Shown in pieces: positions 19,290-31,900 of a stretch of DNA of 64,000 bases. The stretch spans positions 31,173,912 to 31,237,911 of the forward strand of contig OZ026848.1 in NCBI GenBank assembly GCA_964023205.1. Direction: 5' to 3'. Each line of letters begins with the position of its first letter. The stretch's first letter is position 1. This DNA comes from Lutraria lutraria. Taxonomy: Eukaryota > Mollusca > Bivalvia > Venerida > Mactridae. Below the pieces are notes generated by a model, which was not told the origin of the DNA, did no database searches, and worked only from the letters and a program-made list of their open reading frames with translations. The position numbers and the translations under genes are program-made.

Positions 19290-19312
19290 CGCCATTTTGT
19301 TTGTCACATGAC
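19290..19312. promoter_or_regulatory. RRAGA: RagA promoter motifs: YY1-like and CLEAR-like E-box
   Basis: 'cgccattttg' (19290-19299) is the inverse of the YY1 core AAnATGGCG. 'gtcacatgac' (19303-19312) differs from the CLEAR consensus GTCACGTGAC at one base and contains TCACATGA, an E-box preferred by MITF/TFE factors. Both lie 145-170 bp upstream of the start codon. Function is inferred. Confidence 0.45.
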
Positions 19313-19860
19313 CAACTCGTATGATTTTCGGTTTTACGAGCGCAGTATTCTCCCCTTGCAAAACAAAATATAATGGGTAAATTGCTCCCGTTTACTTGTC
19401 TGTAATCGGGCACTGCAACATCGAACGGGAACCAGTTTATATAATGGAATCATTAACATTTTACAAGGACTCATAAAAATACATACATATAAGTCCTTGC
19501 ATTTAAACTTGATGCAAAAATATTCCACGGGTAACAAACCGCGTTTTAAATTAGTAGACTGATGCAATATTCATCCTGGGACCAATAATACACATGTCCA
19601 AGAAAGGGGATTTATGGAAGGAGACATAAAATACACACTTATAAGCCCTTGGCCCAAGATACAGAATTTCAACTCTGAAATTCACTGCCTTCCATTGTAG
19701 AGCCATGCTAATATCAGATAGTTGTATTTAGCAACTACCTGCTAATATGCAGTAATTTTCAAACATAGTTCTAATTGCCTTCTTTTCTTTCATTTCTAAA
19801 AGGTTTGTTTTTTTGGGCAAACAAATTATTTACGAGTGCAATATGTTCCCAATAGAATCA

Positions 19861-20528
19861 GGGACTCTACATTACTGTAGGGTTCAGGGGCGTGCCTGAG
19901 GGAATTTCCGATTACTCAACGTGGGTAGGGGGATCTTGGGGCTTGCTCCGAGGAAAAAAATTCTTAGAAAGACGGACATGCATTCTTGAATGCTTTGGGT
20001 GTCAAAAATGACAAATTTTACCATGTAAAAATGTTAATTCATAGCAATTGTCTTTCCTAATGGCCTAGCAGTGAAAGTCCCATTAGCTTTTTGATATAGA
20101 AAAATATATGCAAATAACAAACAATTGCTGATATTATCCCAAGATAATTACCGACGAAACGAGCCCTTTACTTCTAAAATCACTCATTTCACTGTGATTT
20201 TTGCTTTTGAAAACTTGAAATATGTAGAGCGTGTGACGTCACTAAATACGAAGTGTGCATAACTTGACTGCGGGAAACGCAGCTGTTCTATAAATAGTAC
20301 ATTGTATTTATTTCAATAATATATTAAAAAAAATATCATATTGGTTTTGGAAACATTTTTTTTGCTATAAAGTATGCGCAGGAGGAAAATGCACAGGATT
20401 CCTCTATTATAGAATAAACAGAAACTATTACGACCAATGATATTGCGTTTTTGGTGTTCTTAGATTTTCAATTTGTTCAACTCGTTGTACGCACATGCGT
20501 ATGCCTAGGCACGCCCCTTGAATCCCTG
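19861..20528. mobile_element. Element of about 668 bp with 9-bp flanking repeat
   Basis: Left 'gggactctac', right 'gaatccctg'; ATAGAATCA occurs on both sides (19852-19860, 20529-20537). If the element is read as CAGGG...CCCTG the duplication is 7 bp. Its inner part (about 20080-20290) is related, inverted, to 57955-58130. Probably a non-autonomous DNA transposon. Confidence 0.65.
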
Positions 20529-20539
20529 ATAGAATCAAC

Positions 20540-23500
20540 TGTTTCAGATAACTTTAGTGTTCTGTTATATTGTGTTGTATATTTTGTCATAGACCTAAAC
20601 CTATAAAATCCACAACTGAATTTAATGATGATTTATTACATAGTGCTGTTAATACACAGCACCAACACTAGTATAATTCCAATCATATGTACTTTACTGT
20701 GTGGAATGTTGTATACACCTCAATTCAAACTGTTTCATGCTACAAGTCCATGGCAACATGAAGTGAAACTTTGGCTTGAAAGGACTTTAAGGTGTAATAG
20801 TTGAACCTAAATATTTATCTTCAGAAAAAGGCTCAAATATGGAATAAGAATTATAATAAATTTTATTCATTCATTAATAGCACTAAAATTTACATGATCA
20901 AATATTCAATATACACAAGAAATATAATACAATAACTACAACATTTAACATGACAGTGAACAAAATGTATATGCACACATGCCCCAACATTGCCCTACAA
21001 TGATAACTGGTAACATCATAATGTGTTACATGTAGATGTGCGGTATAAGCTCATCATAAATGTCCATGTAATTCAGACATACATAAGGGTATGTCAGTAT
21101 TCTCCAGACAAATAACAGAGCAAAGGAATGACAAAAATGAACTGTGAGACAGGTACCCTGAGATATCAACATTATAGTTTACAATAATAAATGATCAAGG
21201 CAATAAATGTAGGACTATTCTGTGTAAACATACAGTACATCAACTCAGTAAAGCACAGTTACCGTACAGTAAACTTGGTTACAGTGACGAATCTGACAAA
21301 GTTAACACACTAATTTGTTGTTATCATGATCAGCTAGCTGGAAGGTACATATCGTCAAATACTACAGCCATCATCATTGATTGTTTACATAACATACATC
21401 ATTTATGAGGAACAACACACTCAGTCCCTAAAACAAAATATGTGTAATTTTAGAAGAGGTCCATTTATTTCTTTGTATCATTATTATAGACATAATGAAA
21501 TATGGATCTAATGATTAACTATTCAAATACATGTACTGTACATATGAATTCACCGTAACTGTATTTTATACAGAAAATGTATTTCATAGTAAAATATTCA
21601 AAGAATTCATTTCAACATATATTTTTAAATTTTCTTCATCAAATTGTTTTAACACAAGCATTGATTCTATCTCCAAATGTATTCAACTCCACATAGACCA
21701 TCTAACTACTAATGACAGCATGTACATAAATGAAGCATTTAATGTCAACAGACTAAACAATGAACATAAAATGTCACAGATAGTTAAGAAACAAGTGTTA
21801 TGCTGAACAGTGTAACATCAAAGGTATGCAAATATTAAATACGTAACATTCCAATCAATACCTCATTCTGAACTGAGAGAACTGTGAAACAAATAAAAAG
21901 TTTTTATTTTATTATAAAACTACAACCAACTAGAGTGCCAGGTCACAAATACGCCCGTCAAGGGGCATAACTCAGAAGTGCCTGGGCCGATTGGGCTGGT
22001 TATTGAACTTGACTGAGGTCTCATGACCATAAACATTTCCGTCAAGTTTGGTGAGGATCCAAATAAAACTGTTTGAATTAGAGAGCGGAAACCGTTGTGG
22101 ACCACACCCAATCCACCTGCCCACTGTGGGTGTTCCCATAATACAACCCTTATTTCAAACGGGCGTATAAAAATGGTCAACAAACATTTATCCAAGATGT
22201 GAAAAATATCTATATAGATTGTACATGCATGTGAATAAAGTAAAGTTTGATGTTGTTCATTCAGAAAGGTTATGGAGTGGTTGATTTTTGGACTGGAACA
22301 TAGAGTTATTAAAAACAACAAAGTGACTAGTGAATAAAGTCCAAGCATAAGAAACAAGTGTTCTAACTCTTTCAACTATTGATACAGTATTGCTTTCCCG
22401 TCTTAAGAATAATAAGAGTCAAAGAGAATACTTATTATGAATATTACTATAGTTTCTGTACTTTTGAGGCCTACATCTAGTCCGACTACGGAGGAATCTC
22501 AATCAGGACCTAATTTTAAAAGCCAGGAAACTCTCTGGCGAGCTTAGGGAAGACTGGTGGTTCTACTCCGGTGTAAGCCTCCTGTCTTTCTCTTCTGTTA
22601 AAGCTTGGGAGTTGCCAGAGAACACTGGCTGTCAGTATATCTTTAAACAAAACAATGTAGGACTGAGGAAGGACATTAAAGTAAAAAGGGTAAAGGATAG
22701 GCTTATAGTCTTATATATACATATTCAGCCGACTTTCACTTTCAGTTACTCCCTGATCATTGGGTTATAGGTCATCCGTTTCACTCAGTGCCGAAGGCAG
22801 CCACAGAACATTGACTTATTCACATGTACCTATTTAAACACCTGGGTGAAGAGGAGCAAACGTGGGATAAATGTTTTGGTCCTTATGGGGTTTGAACCAG
22901 GGACCTCAGGATCCCAAAGCAAGCGTCCTACCACTGGACCACCACTCCCCCATTAACAACCTACTATGAATGTACTGTAACTGTTAAAGAAAATGATAGA
23001 ATAAAGCGGTTGGTGCTTTATCTATCTCACAAACTGACAGCTTGAAAAGCAGGTTAAAAACATTTTTGTATCTCACTTTTAACAGTCGGTTCATAAATAC
23101 ATCTTAAATAGAAGTTCTAAACAAAAGAAAAGAATCACAACTTAGCTGACAGCAGTATGACATGAAAATAAAATTATAAGTCACAATTTTCATAGTTTCA
23201 TTCAGCTTACACATATAATCCATTTTATTTTCAAGTGAATGAACTCATTTTCATGGAGGGCATAATTACATTCATTCTTTTCCAATTGTCCCGTAAGGAT
23301 TTTCATGAAATTTGGAAAATATTTACTTACATTAAATACTGAAGACAAACACTATACAATAACAATATAAAAATAAATTTCACAAATTTTCACAACATTA
23401 ATAATTTAATTCACTTAGAATAATTTCATTATCATACCACAAAACCAAACACCACCCTATCTTTAGTCAGTAATCATTTATATGTATCAGACCTCAAAAT

Positions 23501-24450
23501 TAAGAGCAAGTGCCAAAGTCTACAATGTAATTTGACCATTTCTTTAATGGTCGATCTGTTTTACTGTAAATTACATTTATATGTCTAATTCTATACAGAA
23601 TTGTAACTGATGCCTTAATTAATAATTGAAATATTTTAAAATAATGTTGTATGATATTCACTTCATTCATACTAATTATATGAACTTTCTCGCGAACTGC
23701 ATACAAAAGTAATGGATACAGAAGCACGTGTTTGATTTTACACCAGCTTGTAAAACAGATCTTTGTAAAAACTTATGTTAAGTATTACGGCTGTAGCGAG
23801 TATCTGAATTCAGGATTTATACCAGAAATTCAACTATGATTACTCGCCAACAGTAAGATTGTATCATTAAAGTGTTCACTTGATATAAGTAATCTGTCAG
23901 AAAACCTCAAAAACAATATTGCCACAATTCTCTTCTTGATTCAAAAACCTTTCTGCTTAAAATTTGGATTATTTCTGGTGATCCTGTGTTCTGTTCATTG
24001 CTGGTTAAAATAAAGCATTAGTTATAGTATTAAATCAGACCTGTGTATGCCAGGACATTGGTTGAACAACACTGATCTTGATAAAATTAATACAGTAAAA
24101 CCTCTCCAGAGCAGCCCTCTGTAGAGCAACAACCTCTCTATAACAACACCTTCAAAATTTCCCTAAGTTGAAATTTACTGTAAATTTAACCTCTGTAGAG
24201 CAACAACCTCTAAACAACGGCCAATATTTGCAGCTCCCACAGGGTGTTCCTCTACAGAGGTAGTACTGTATGTTTAAAATCTGATATCATGTCATACTTT
24301 GATGCTTAAGTCTTATAATTCCTAGACAACTTAAAAGTAAAATTAATAATGAATTCATGACAAATCATATTATAAAAATAACAAAAATAAACAATCCTAA
24401 CTTTAACTTCAATAATCATCTTAATCCATGTATGGTAATATTATGTTCCT
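20540..24450. other. Gene-free stretch downstream of AF10
   Basis: No exon supported. It contains a SINE-like copy at 22770-22955, a dispersed 'ggggcataactc...gtttggtgaggatcc' repeat at 21925-22170 (also at 54290-54450) and an inverted-repeat element at 24091-24270. A cluster of minus-strand AATAAA motifs near 20860-20885 could be a distal AF10 poly(A) site, but this is weak. Confidence 0.4.
22770..22955 (-). mobile_element. tRNA-headed SINE-like copy (type D)
   Basis: Minus-strand head 'gtggtggtccagtggtagg' then 'ccctggttcaaacccc' as B box, followed by a body unlike SINE-A or SINE-B. No flanking duplication was identified. Confidence 0.5.
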
Positions 24451-24455
24451 TGAAT

Positions 24456-24960
24456 CAAGGACTTATATACCTACATGGATTCGCAACTTCCGTATAAACA
24501 GTTTAAAGTAATCAAATCCCGCGATAATAAGACGTGAATCAAGGGGAATACAAGCTATTGTTTACAAAAGCGAAAATACGAAAAAATCCGTGATATCCGA
24601 ATGATAATAACAGCGAAAATATCCGTGGTATTCCGAATGTTTAATCTCGGAGACGAAAGGATTATAATAGATGTCCGCCATCTTGGAATTTAAAATGTTT
24701 GACTGATGCCTTTTTCAATGCTTATACTTAGACTTTGTGGATTATAAATGTATCTCAATATCTTTAAGGAATTTGTAGCATCCTTTATCAATTTCCCATG
24801 CCCAATTGCCAGAGTTTTATTAGTATAATCAAATTCGTAAACACCCAAATACAGCTGTCGGACATTGCCGAGTATATAGCAATGCATTGTGGGATCGCCG
24901 AACGATATCGTTTAATCTATTTTTAGCAGTTGCGAATCCATGTATGTATATAAGTCCTTG
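24456..24960. mobile_element. 505-bp non-autonomous DNA element, 33-bp TIRs
   Basis: Left end 'caaggacttatatacctac' continues to 'atggattcgcaact'; the right end is its inverse with few changes. CTTGAAT flanks it on both sides (24449-24455, 24961-24967), a 7-bp target duplication. No long ORF inside. Related fragments at 10165-10320, 11186-11224 and 19461-19500. Confidence 0.85.
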
Positions 24961-25496
24961 CTTGAATTAATTAAAATAATAAATAAAAATATGTAAATTT
25001 AACATAAGAGACAAGAATTATATACTTAATCATATCAATAAAATCAAGTGTTTTTTGCTAATACAGAATGGTCAGTTACACTATAAGTCAAATATCTCAA
25101 CAATTTTATGGAAACACTTATCTTGCTAAAAAAATTCCATTGAATGATCAAAGAAAATTTATTTTATACTATGAAAATGTTTTTGTATTTCACAGGTGGG
25201 AAAAGTCAATCTCACTTGGAAACTGTCTACACTTTGAGGTAATTATTTTTGTTATGTCTCCCAATAAAATCCCCACTGTCTGTTTACATGTGTAGTCAAA
25301 TTGAAGTATAGATAGCTATACAGTAAAACCCCGGTTATTCGAATGTCACCCCTAATTCAAGTGAACCAACATAAATATAACATGACTTTACTGAAGTTTA
25401 CTCCCACCAAACACTAAAATCAAAATCATATTACTCAATGTAAATTTATAGATGAAGAAACAAGTAGCTTGTATTTGAGACAGATCTCAGAGTAAC

Positions 25497-25690
25497 AAGA
25501 TGTGTTTTTTAAAACACAATGCCCCCGTGACCTTGACATTTGACTTGAAAATGCACATGTCCTGTAAAGGTTGTCGTAAGGAACCAAAATATGAAGTTTG
25601 ATTATTGTTGGTGGAAGCATTTTGATTTTATAGGCAAAGTTAAAGTTTGGTACAAACAGACAAACCAGCCAAAAACAATAATATGACCCC
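25497..25690. repeat. Dispersed molluscan-type repeat, unfilled copy
   Basis: Contains 'cctgtaaaggttgtcgtaag' ... 'gtttgattattgttggtgg' ... 'ataggcaaagttaaagtttgg'. Copies at 33870-34380 (interrupted by a MITE) and 49140-49500 (inverse). Confidence 0.7.
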
Positions 25691-25967
25691 ATCTATTGAT
25701 TTGGGGACATGCAAATCATTCAACATGATCATTTAAATTCATACATAAACTATCAGAATTACAGTTAAATGAGGGTCCCATTAATCCAACCATTATATGA
25801 AAAATAATTATCGGTCTGAAACACAATATTGCATTTCTCCAAATAAAATAAAAATATTACTGTACTGACAGTATTTGGAATTTGCAAGAATGAATGAAAC
25901 TATAATCTAACAAAGTTGCTGCCTGTTATTATAAAAAAAGTCTATTTTTCTGCTATGTTATATTCCA

Positions 25968-28900
25968 TCAAGTTTTATCCTTGGCTGTTGAATCTTTGAT
26001 GGAATTAGTCGTCACTGGAGTAATCGATGACTCAGTCTGATTCTGAAAGGGAAATAAATTTTCTTAAAAGATTGAGCTTTAAGCAATGCGGGGTCTGCTT
26101 CAGTTATTCAATGTTGAATATGCATTTCATACAGTTAATGAATTTCTACGTCTGTAAAAAGTTTTCATTCTAAAGCATGCTATTTTGTTGAAGACAAAGT
26201 ACAGATAAAAGAATCCAAAATAACTTTCACAGTTCTTGAGATTTATTGCACAATTTTAGTGTTTTTCGTACTTAAAATTCAAGCCAATTATTTGTCAGAC
26301 TGAAAATAATAATAAGTTTGTTTGGAGTGCTCCTACCTACTCGCAAACAAATAAAATTAAATTGTTGGGGGCATTTTTTTTAACTATTGTTAAAAAATCC
26401 CTACCTACCCAGTGCTAAAATTCTGGGTCGGTGCACTCCAAACAAACTTATTTTTATTTTCAGCCACAGTAAGCATTTATGTTTATTTATATTTTACCTG
26501 TCCCTGAATATTGGATGATGGAAAAAGTTGTTGTCGTAACGCTGAGTCATGTGACTTCTGATCAACATTAATAATTGGACTATTTCTACAACTACTTCCA
26601 CCAGGGGTGTCCTGCAACACAAAGTATACTCAGTAAAAAATCTACCATACAGGGGTTTTATTTAGTGTATAGTTGTACCCTGTAAAGGGAACCTTCTAAA
26701 AATTTCTTTGAAGTAATACAATTTTCCCCATTTTACTCCTTGAACTTTAATTCCCAAAATTGGTTTCAGGCGCAGGAATTTTTTTGGGGCGATTTTATAG
26801 CCGAAACTCGGTCATATTCCCAATGGAAAATAGTATCTTTTTTTCCCAATTTACAGACAAAAATTTCCAATAAAAAAAAAAAAAAATTTTTTTTTTTACA
26901 GATTTTATAAGTTCATTAACATCACTATTGGTAAAATATGTAGTAAATACCTTATTCTGCTACTGTTCTATGGGAGAATAAGTAGAATAAGTTGAACATT
27001 GCAAAAATTGTAGTTATACATTTTTCCCAATTTTGATTAAAACACCGCGAAAATTCCCAATCCCAAGGGTATGGGTCATATTCCCAAATTACCGTGAAAA
27101 AACCCTGAGGCGAGAAATTTTCCCCAAAAGTGGCTTCATCCTGTCATTGCAATCTCATTTAAAGGACTAGGACGCCTTCCCCAAAACAAAAAGGAGACCA
27201 CTGCCAAATTTGCAAACATAATTGCAAAGCTCAGAACACATTGATCAAGAGAATCAAGAGACTGAGAGTTTTTCTACTGAAACATTTATTTATTTGTCAG
27301 GGTTTAACGTCTTTTTTCAACATTATTTCAGTCATATACAGCGGCTGTTTCACCTTACCAGTGTTCCTGGACTTTATTCTAACCAGTACTAACTTACTCA
27401 TCTACAAGGTACTGGCAACTTCTGCACATGTCGAGGGAAATCAACATGTCAGATTTTCACGAAAGGGTATGACCTGCAGCAACCAGGAATCGAACCCTGA
27501 TCGCAGGGTTACCAATCCAGTGCACTAACCACTGGATCACAGTTTCTACTGAAATGACACATGCTACGTATTGACCATACATTGCAATACAAATCCTATA
27601 ATATAGCATCTATTTATAGACTCTATAAACAACGTCACATGATATCAAGTGATCTCCTTTTTGGTACTTAGAGAGAGAAATTGTGTATCATTTTTTATCT
27701 AATCATGCCCTGATGAAGGCTAATTGTATAGCCGAAACGTTGGTATAATAAATTAGAAAAACACATCTGTTGTTGGTCGTAAGTTCCATACACATCTTTA
27801 TTGGTTTCAAATCCTATAATAATAAACTAAGACAGCACACAGAACTCACCACAACATTGATTGGACTATTGTCAGCATCGGACATATTCTCCCCAGGATG
27901 TTCAACATGATTTGGTGTAGACAATCCTCGACAATCCTCTACAGGAACATCCGATGAATAATTTGAGCTTTGGTTTGTGTTAAACGGAAGAGAGAGTCTA
28001 GCATTGACAGCTAACAAATGATCTCGTCGTGACATAAGAGACCGCACATACTCCGCTAAACGTTTGTTTTCACTTTTCAACTGATGAAGACAATTCAGAA
28101 GTGAAGCAACTGTAAGGTATAAGTAAATTAACAGTTAAAGACATAAATGTTAGCAAGATGATACTTCATGAAACAGAACATTTCCTTTGATGAAATCATG
28201 TTTGTTTGTTTGTTTCATCGGGTTTTATGCCCCTTTTCAACAGTCAGAGTCATATGAGGCATACAGTTCACCTAACCATCGTTCCTGTGAAGAACCAGTA
28301 CTAGACTCCCATCCTCCGTAAGCAACTACCTACTTTGTCAACTATAAAAAGAAATGCAAGGCAGACAACTCAGACATAAAAAATCAACAAAATCAAAATG
28401 TTTTCGATGTTTAATCAGACATGGCTTTCCTCTTTTCCAAGGTAAAATGCTCTGTTTGTTTTCTCTATTTTTTTGTGAAAGCAAGCTGGGCATGTTTGAA
28501 TTCAGCAATCGTCTAAAGGTAAAATAGAATGTTAGGGAACACTTTATTACGATAATGTGTAACAATCATGTTTGTTAATTTACAGAGACAGTTTCTGTTA
28601 AAACCCTTTTGAAAAAAACACTATAAGGTTAATTTTACACTTCATGAAATTCATGAAGCATTTTTTGCCAGATATAGATTTTAATATACACTTTAAGCTA
28701 AATGGAAAAAAATAAGAACAGGTGAAAATGTAATGGCAGTATGGCACAATTTTTTGTAGTACTGAAAGGAAAAAGCCTCTGTAGGCAAACAAAGTTGCCA
28801 AATGATACTGACTGTTATGTTTAGGGCTTTTTTCCTTCAATAGCAGGGGCCGTTAACAGGCGTCTTCCCCTCAGAAAAAAATCTTTAAAATCCTGCAGTT

Positions 28901-31900
28901 TTACCCTAAAATTCAATTTACATCAAGCTATTTCTTCCCCTTTTGCAAAAATGATGTGTTATTTTCCCCCAAATTTAAGGAAAAGGCCCCTTCCCCAACC
29001 TGTGAAAAATACCCTGATGTTAACCCTGTGAAGAACGAGAAGTACAGAAAAGAAATGAGGAAAACATCTGATAGTCACGTACTGTCAAAATGTTGTCCTT
29101 GTTCCATAAGGAAATTGGATCCTTGTTCCCACTGACGTTCAAGTAGTTCTTCCATATTACACGGTGTCTCACTGTAATATATAGTGCATATTAATATCAA
29201 TATCAGTCCAAGGTTCTCAAGATACAAATCTGATACAACGGTACTATTGAAGATATTCTGCAACAAATATTTGTTTCATATATTTCTAATTAACAGGGGT
29301 GTCAATAGAGCTAAATTAAAAATCCTGAAAATCATATGCCAACGTTATTTTACCAAACAAGAGGCCATCAGCCACATTGTTTCCACATTTAACTGTTTGT
29401 TTTGAAGGAAATCCTTCACAACAGATTACGTAACTTTGCCATTTCTTGAGATATTTTCATCAAATAACTTTTAGTTTGTTCAGAAATCATAGATCTTTCA
29501 GGACAGATAGATCTGGAATGCAGGTCATATCCCGAATATTGTCACTCTTTAATTTAATTAGCCACCTTCAAAGCTGAAAGTATTGGGGAATGAGCAAATT
29601 AAAAATAACTCAACTTTTTTAACACTGCCGACATTTCTAAGACGGTAATTAAATCACACTTCACTGATATACAAACTGGAGAGAATGTAACTAATTAGAT
29701 TAACTACAAAATGTTACAACTGATACAGAAAGTGACAGACTTCACTTTATTTTTTTTTCAGTTTAATACCATTTTTAATAATATTTCAATTATATACAGC
29801 GACAAATTCAACTAACCAGTATTCCGGAACAAACCAGTACTAACTTACCATTCAACAACTTCTCAAAATATGGAGGAGGGAAATCGACAGTTTTGTCAAA
29901 TTCCACAGAAGGGTATGACCTGTCACAACCAGGCTTTGAACCTGTGTCAGTTACTGTAACAAACCCAGCCCACTAACCCAGTGACCATGGCCATGACTGA
30001 AAGACTTCACAGTCAACAATGTTATTGAAATAGGAAGCATTATAAACAATCTAATACCTTAATTTTGATTCCATACCAAGCATCGAAGAATTAAATGGTC
30101 TAGGGGGTCCTAACAATGATCCATTACTGAGTTTTTCAATACTTGGGATACCTGTATAGAATAAATTAAATGGTTGCATAAACTACAATCCAGCTGAGTA
30201 ATTCAATTGACATACAAATTATTGTAAAATCATTTCAGTGAAGTTTTTCCAATAAACAAGTTTGATTTATTATAGAAAATAATGACATCTGGCACCATGT
30301 GAAAATTTTAAGTGAAGTACAAAATGAAAATCAGTATTCTATAACAGGGTGTTTGTTCACAAGACAATGAAAGTTGAGGGTCAAAAGCGACCCTAGGCAG
30401 ATACTAATTTGAAGTCAATAAAAAGTTCCTATTAATATAACAGTAAATTTCACTCTTTTAGCACAAATTCTCAAGAGCGAGAAGTTTAATTTTGCTAATA
30501 TCAAGAGTGAAAATGCCATTTTAAGGGCTAAATGTGACCCCTGATTTATATTTACCTGATGATAGGAGAGATGAGATCTGACTGGTACTCTGTATAAGAC
30601 CAGATTCTACTTTAGGTAAATTAGAATGAAGGGTAGCCGTCTCTACTAAAATGAAAAGTAAAAGTATATAATATTGGTCATTTAGTTGTCGAGCCATTAT
30701 ATCATAATGGTCATTCAGTTAGCATATATTATTATATAATGCAAACCAAGGCTGAAAATAGAAATAATTTTGTTTGGAGTGCTACGACCCAGGTTTTTAG
30801 CACTGGGTACTGGGTAGGTAGGGATTTTTTAATGCCCCAAAAAAATATTTTTGTTATTTGCTAGAATTTTTGTGAGTAGGTAGGAGCACTCCAAAGAAAA
30901 TTATTTCTATTTTCAGCCCAATGAGTAAACATAAGCCTAATATAATAAACTGAGGACTTAACATCCAATGTCTAGGCGTACTCATGATACAGTGAAAATC
31001 TCATTTATTTGCATAAAGCTAACAGTCTGACTGTGACTGTATACAAATAATGATATAAAAATACATCCTTACATATCACAGACACTGTTGATGTATAGTA
31101 ACAATAAATCATATTAAATTAAATACAAAATAATTGCATTAGCTACTAGTACTCTTCATAGGAAAATCTTCAATGTTGCATTTTTAGATTCATAGATTTG
31201 ATAATATGGTTAAATTTATCATGTTATTAAGAATTCAAGATCTATTAAATTATTTGCATCATCAGCATAAATTTTAACCATATGACATAAACTAAATCAC
31301 CATAAGTTATTAAAAACATGACACATACCATGGGAAAAAGGTGTTCTGGAAATAGGGTTTGGAAAATGAGGCTCTCCACCAAACACGTTAGGGTTCTGTG
31401 GTCTGAATAAAACAAGAGCAATATTTTACACACTATTCACTACAAGAGTATACAATACAATGCAAATGCCAGGGGTGTTTTACCTTCTATATAACAGGGG
31501 CCTATCTAAAGCCTATTCCCAACTGTAAATTTCATTAAAATTACGCAATTTTCCCAAAAATCCTAACTTACTGTTACATCAGCTTTTGATTTCCCAAATC
31601 AGCCATTTTAGCGATAATTCTCCCCAAAATCAACAGGCTAAGGCCTTTTTCCAATGAAGGGAGAATAAAACCCTGAATGCCAATGTAAGTTCAGACAGAC
31701 ATACATCCACAAAACATTCTAACAAACACATTGTCAAGTGAGATTAATAGAACAAATTTGTACAAGATGCCGAAATTATTACACAGTCAAACCTGTGTTA
31801 ACAGCACCTTTGAAATAAGGGCCTTCTTTTTATTTATAACAAAATAATAATGACCATCTATGTCAAACCAATTATGTCGCAGACAGTGAATTTCTTCAAT

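Noticed and set aside
21920..22375. 151-residue minus-strand open frame
   Set aside because: Its first part is the dispersed 'ggggcataactc' repeat also found at 54290-54450; composition and lack of splice or motif support argue against a gene.
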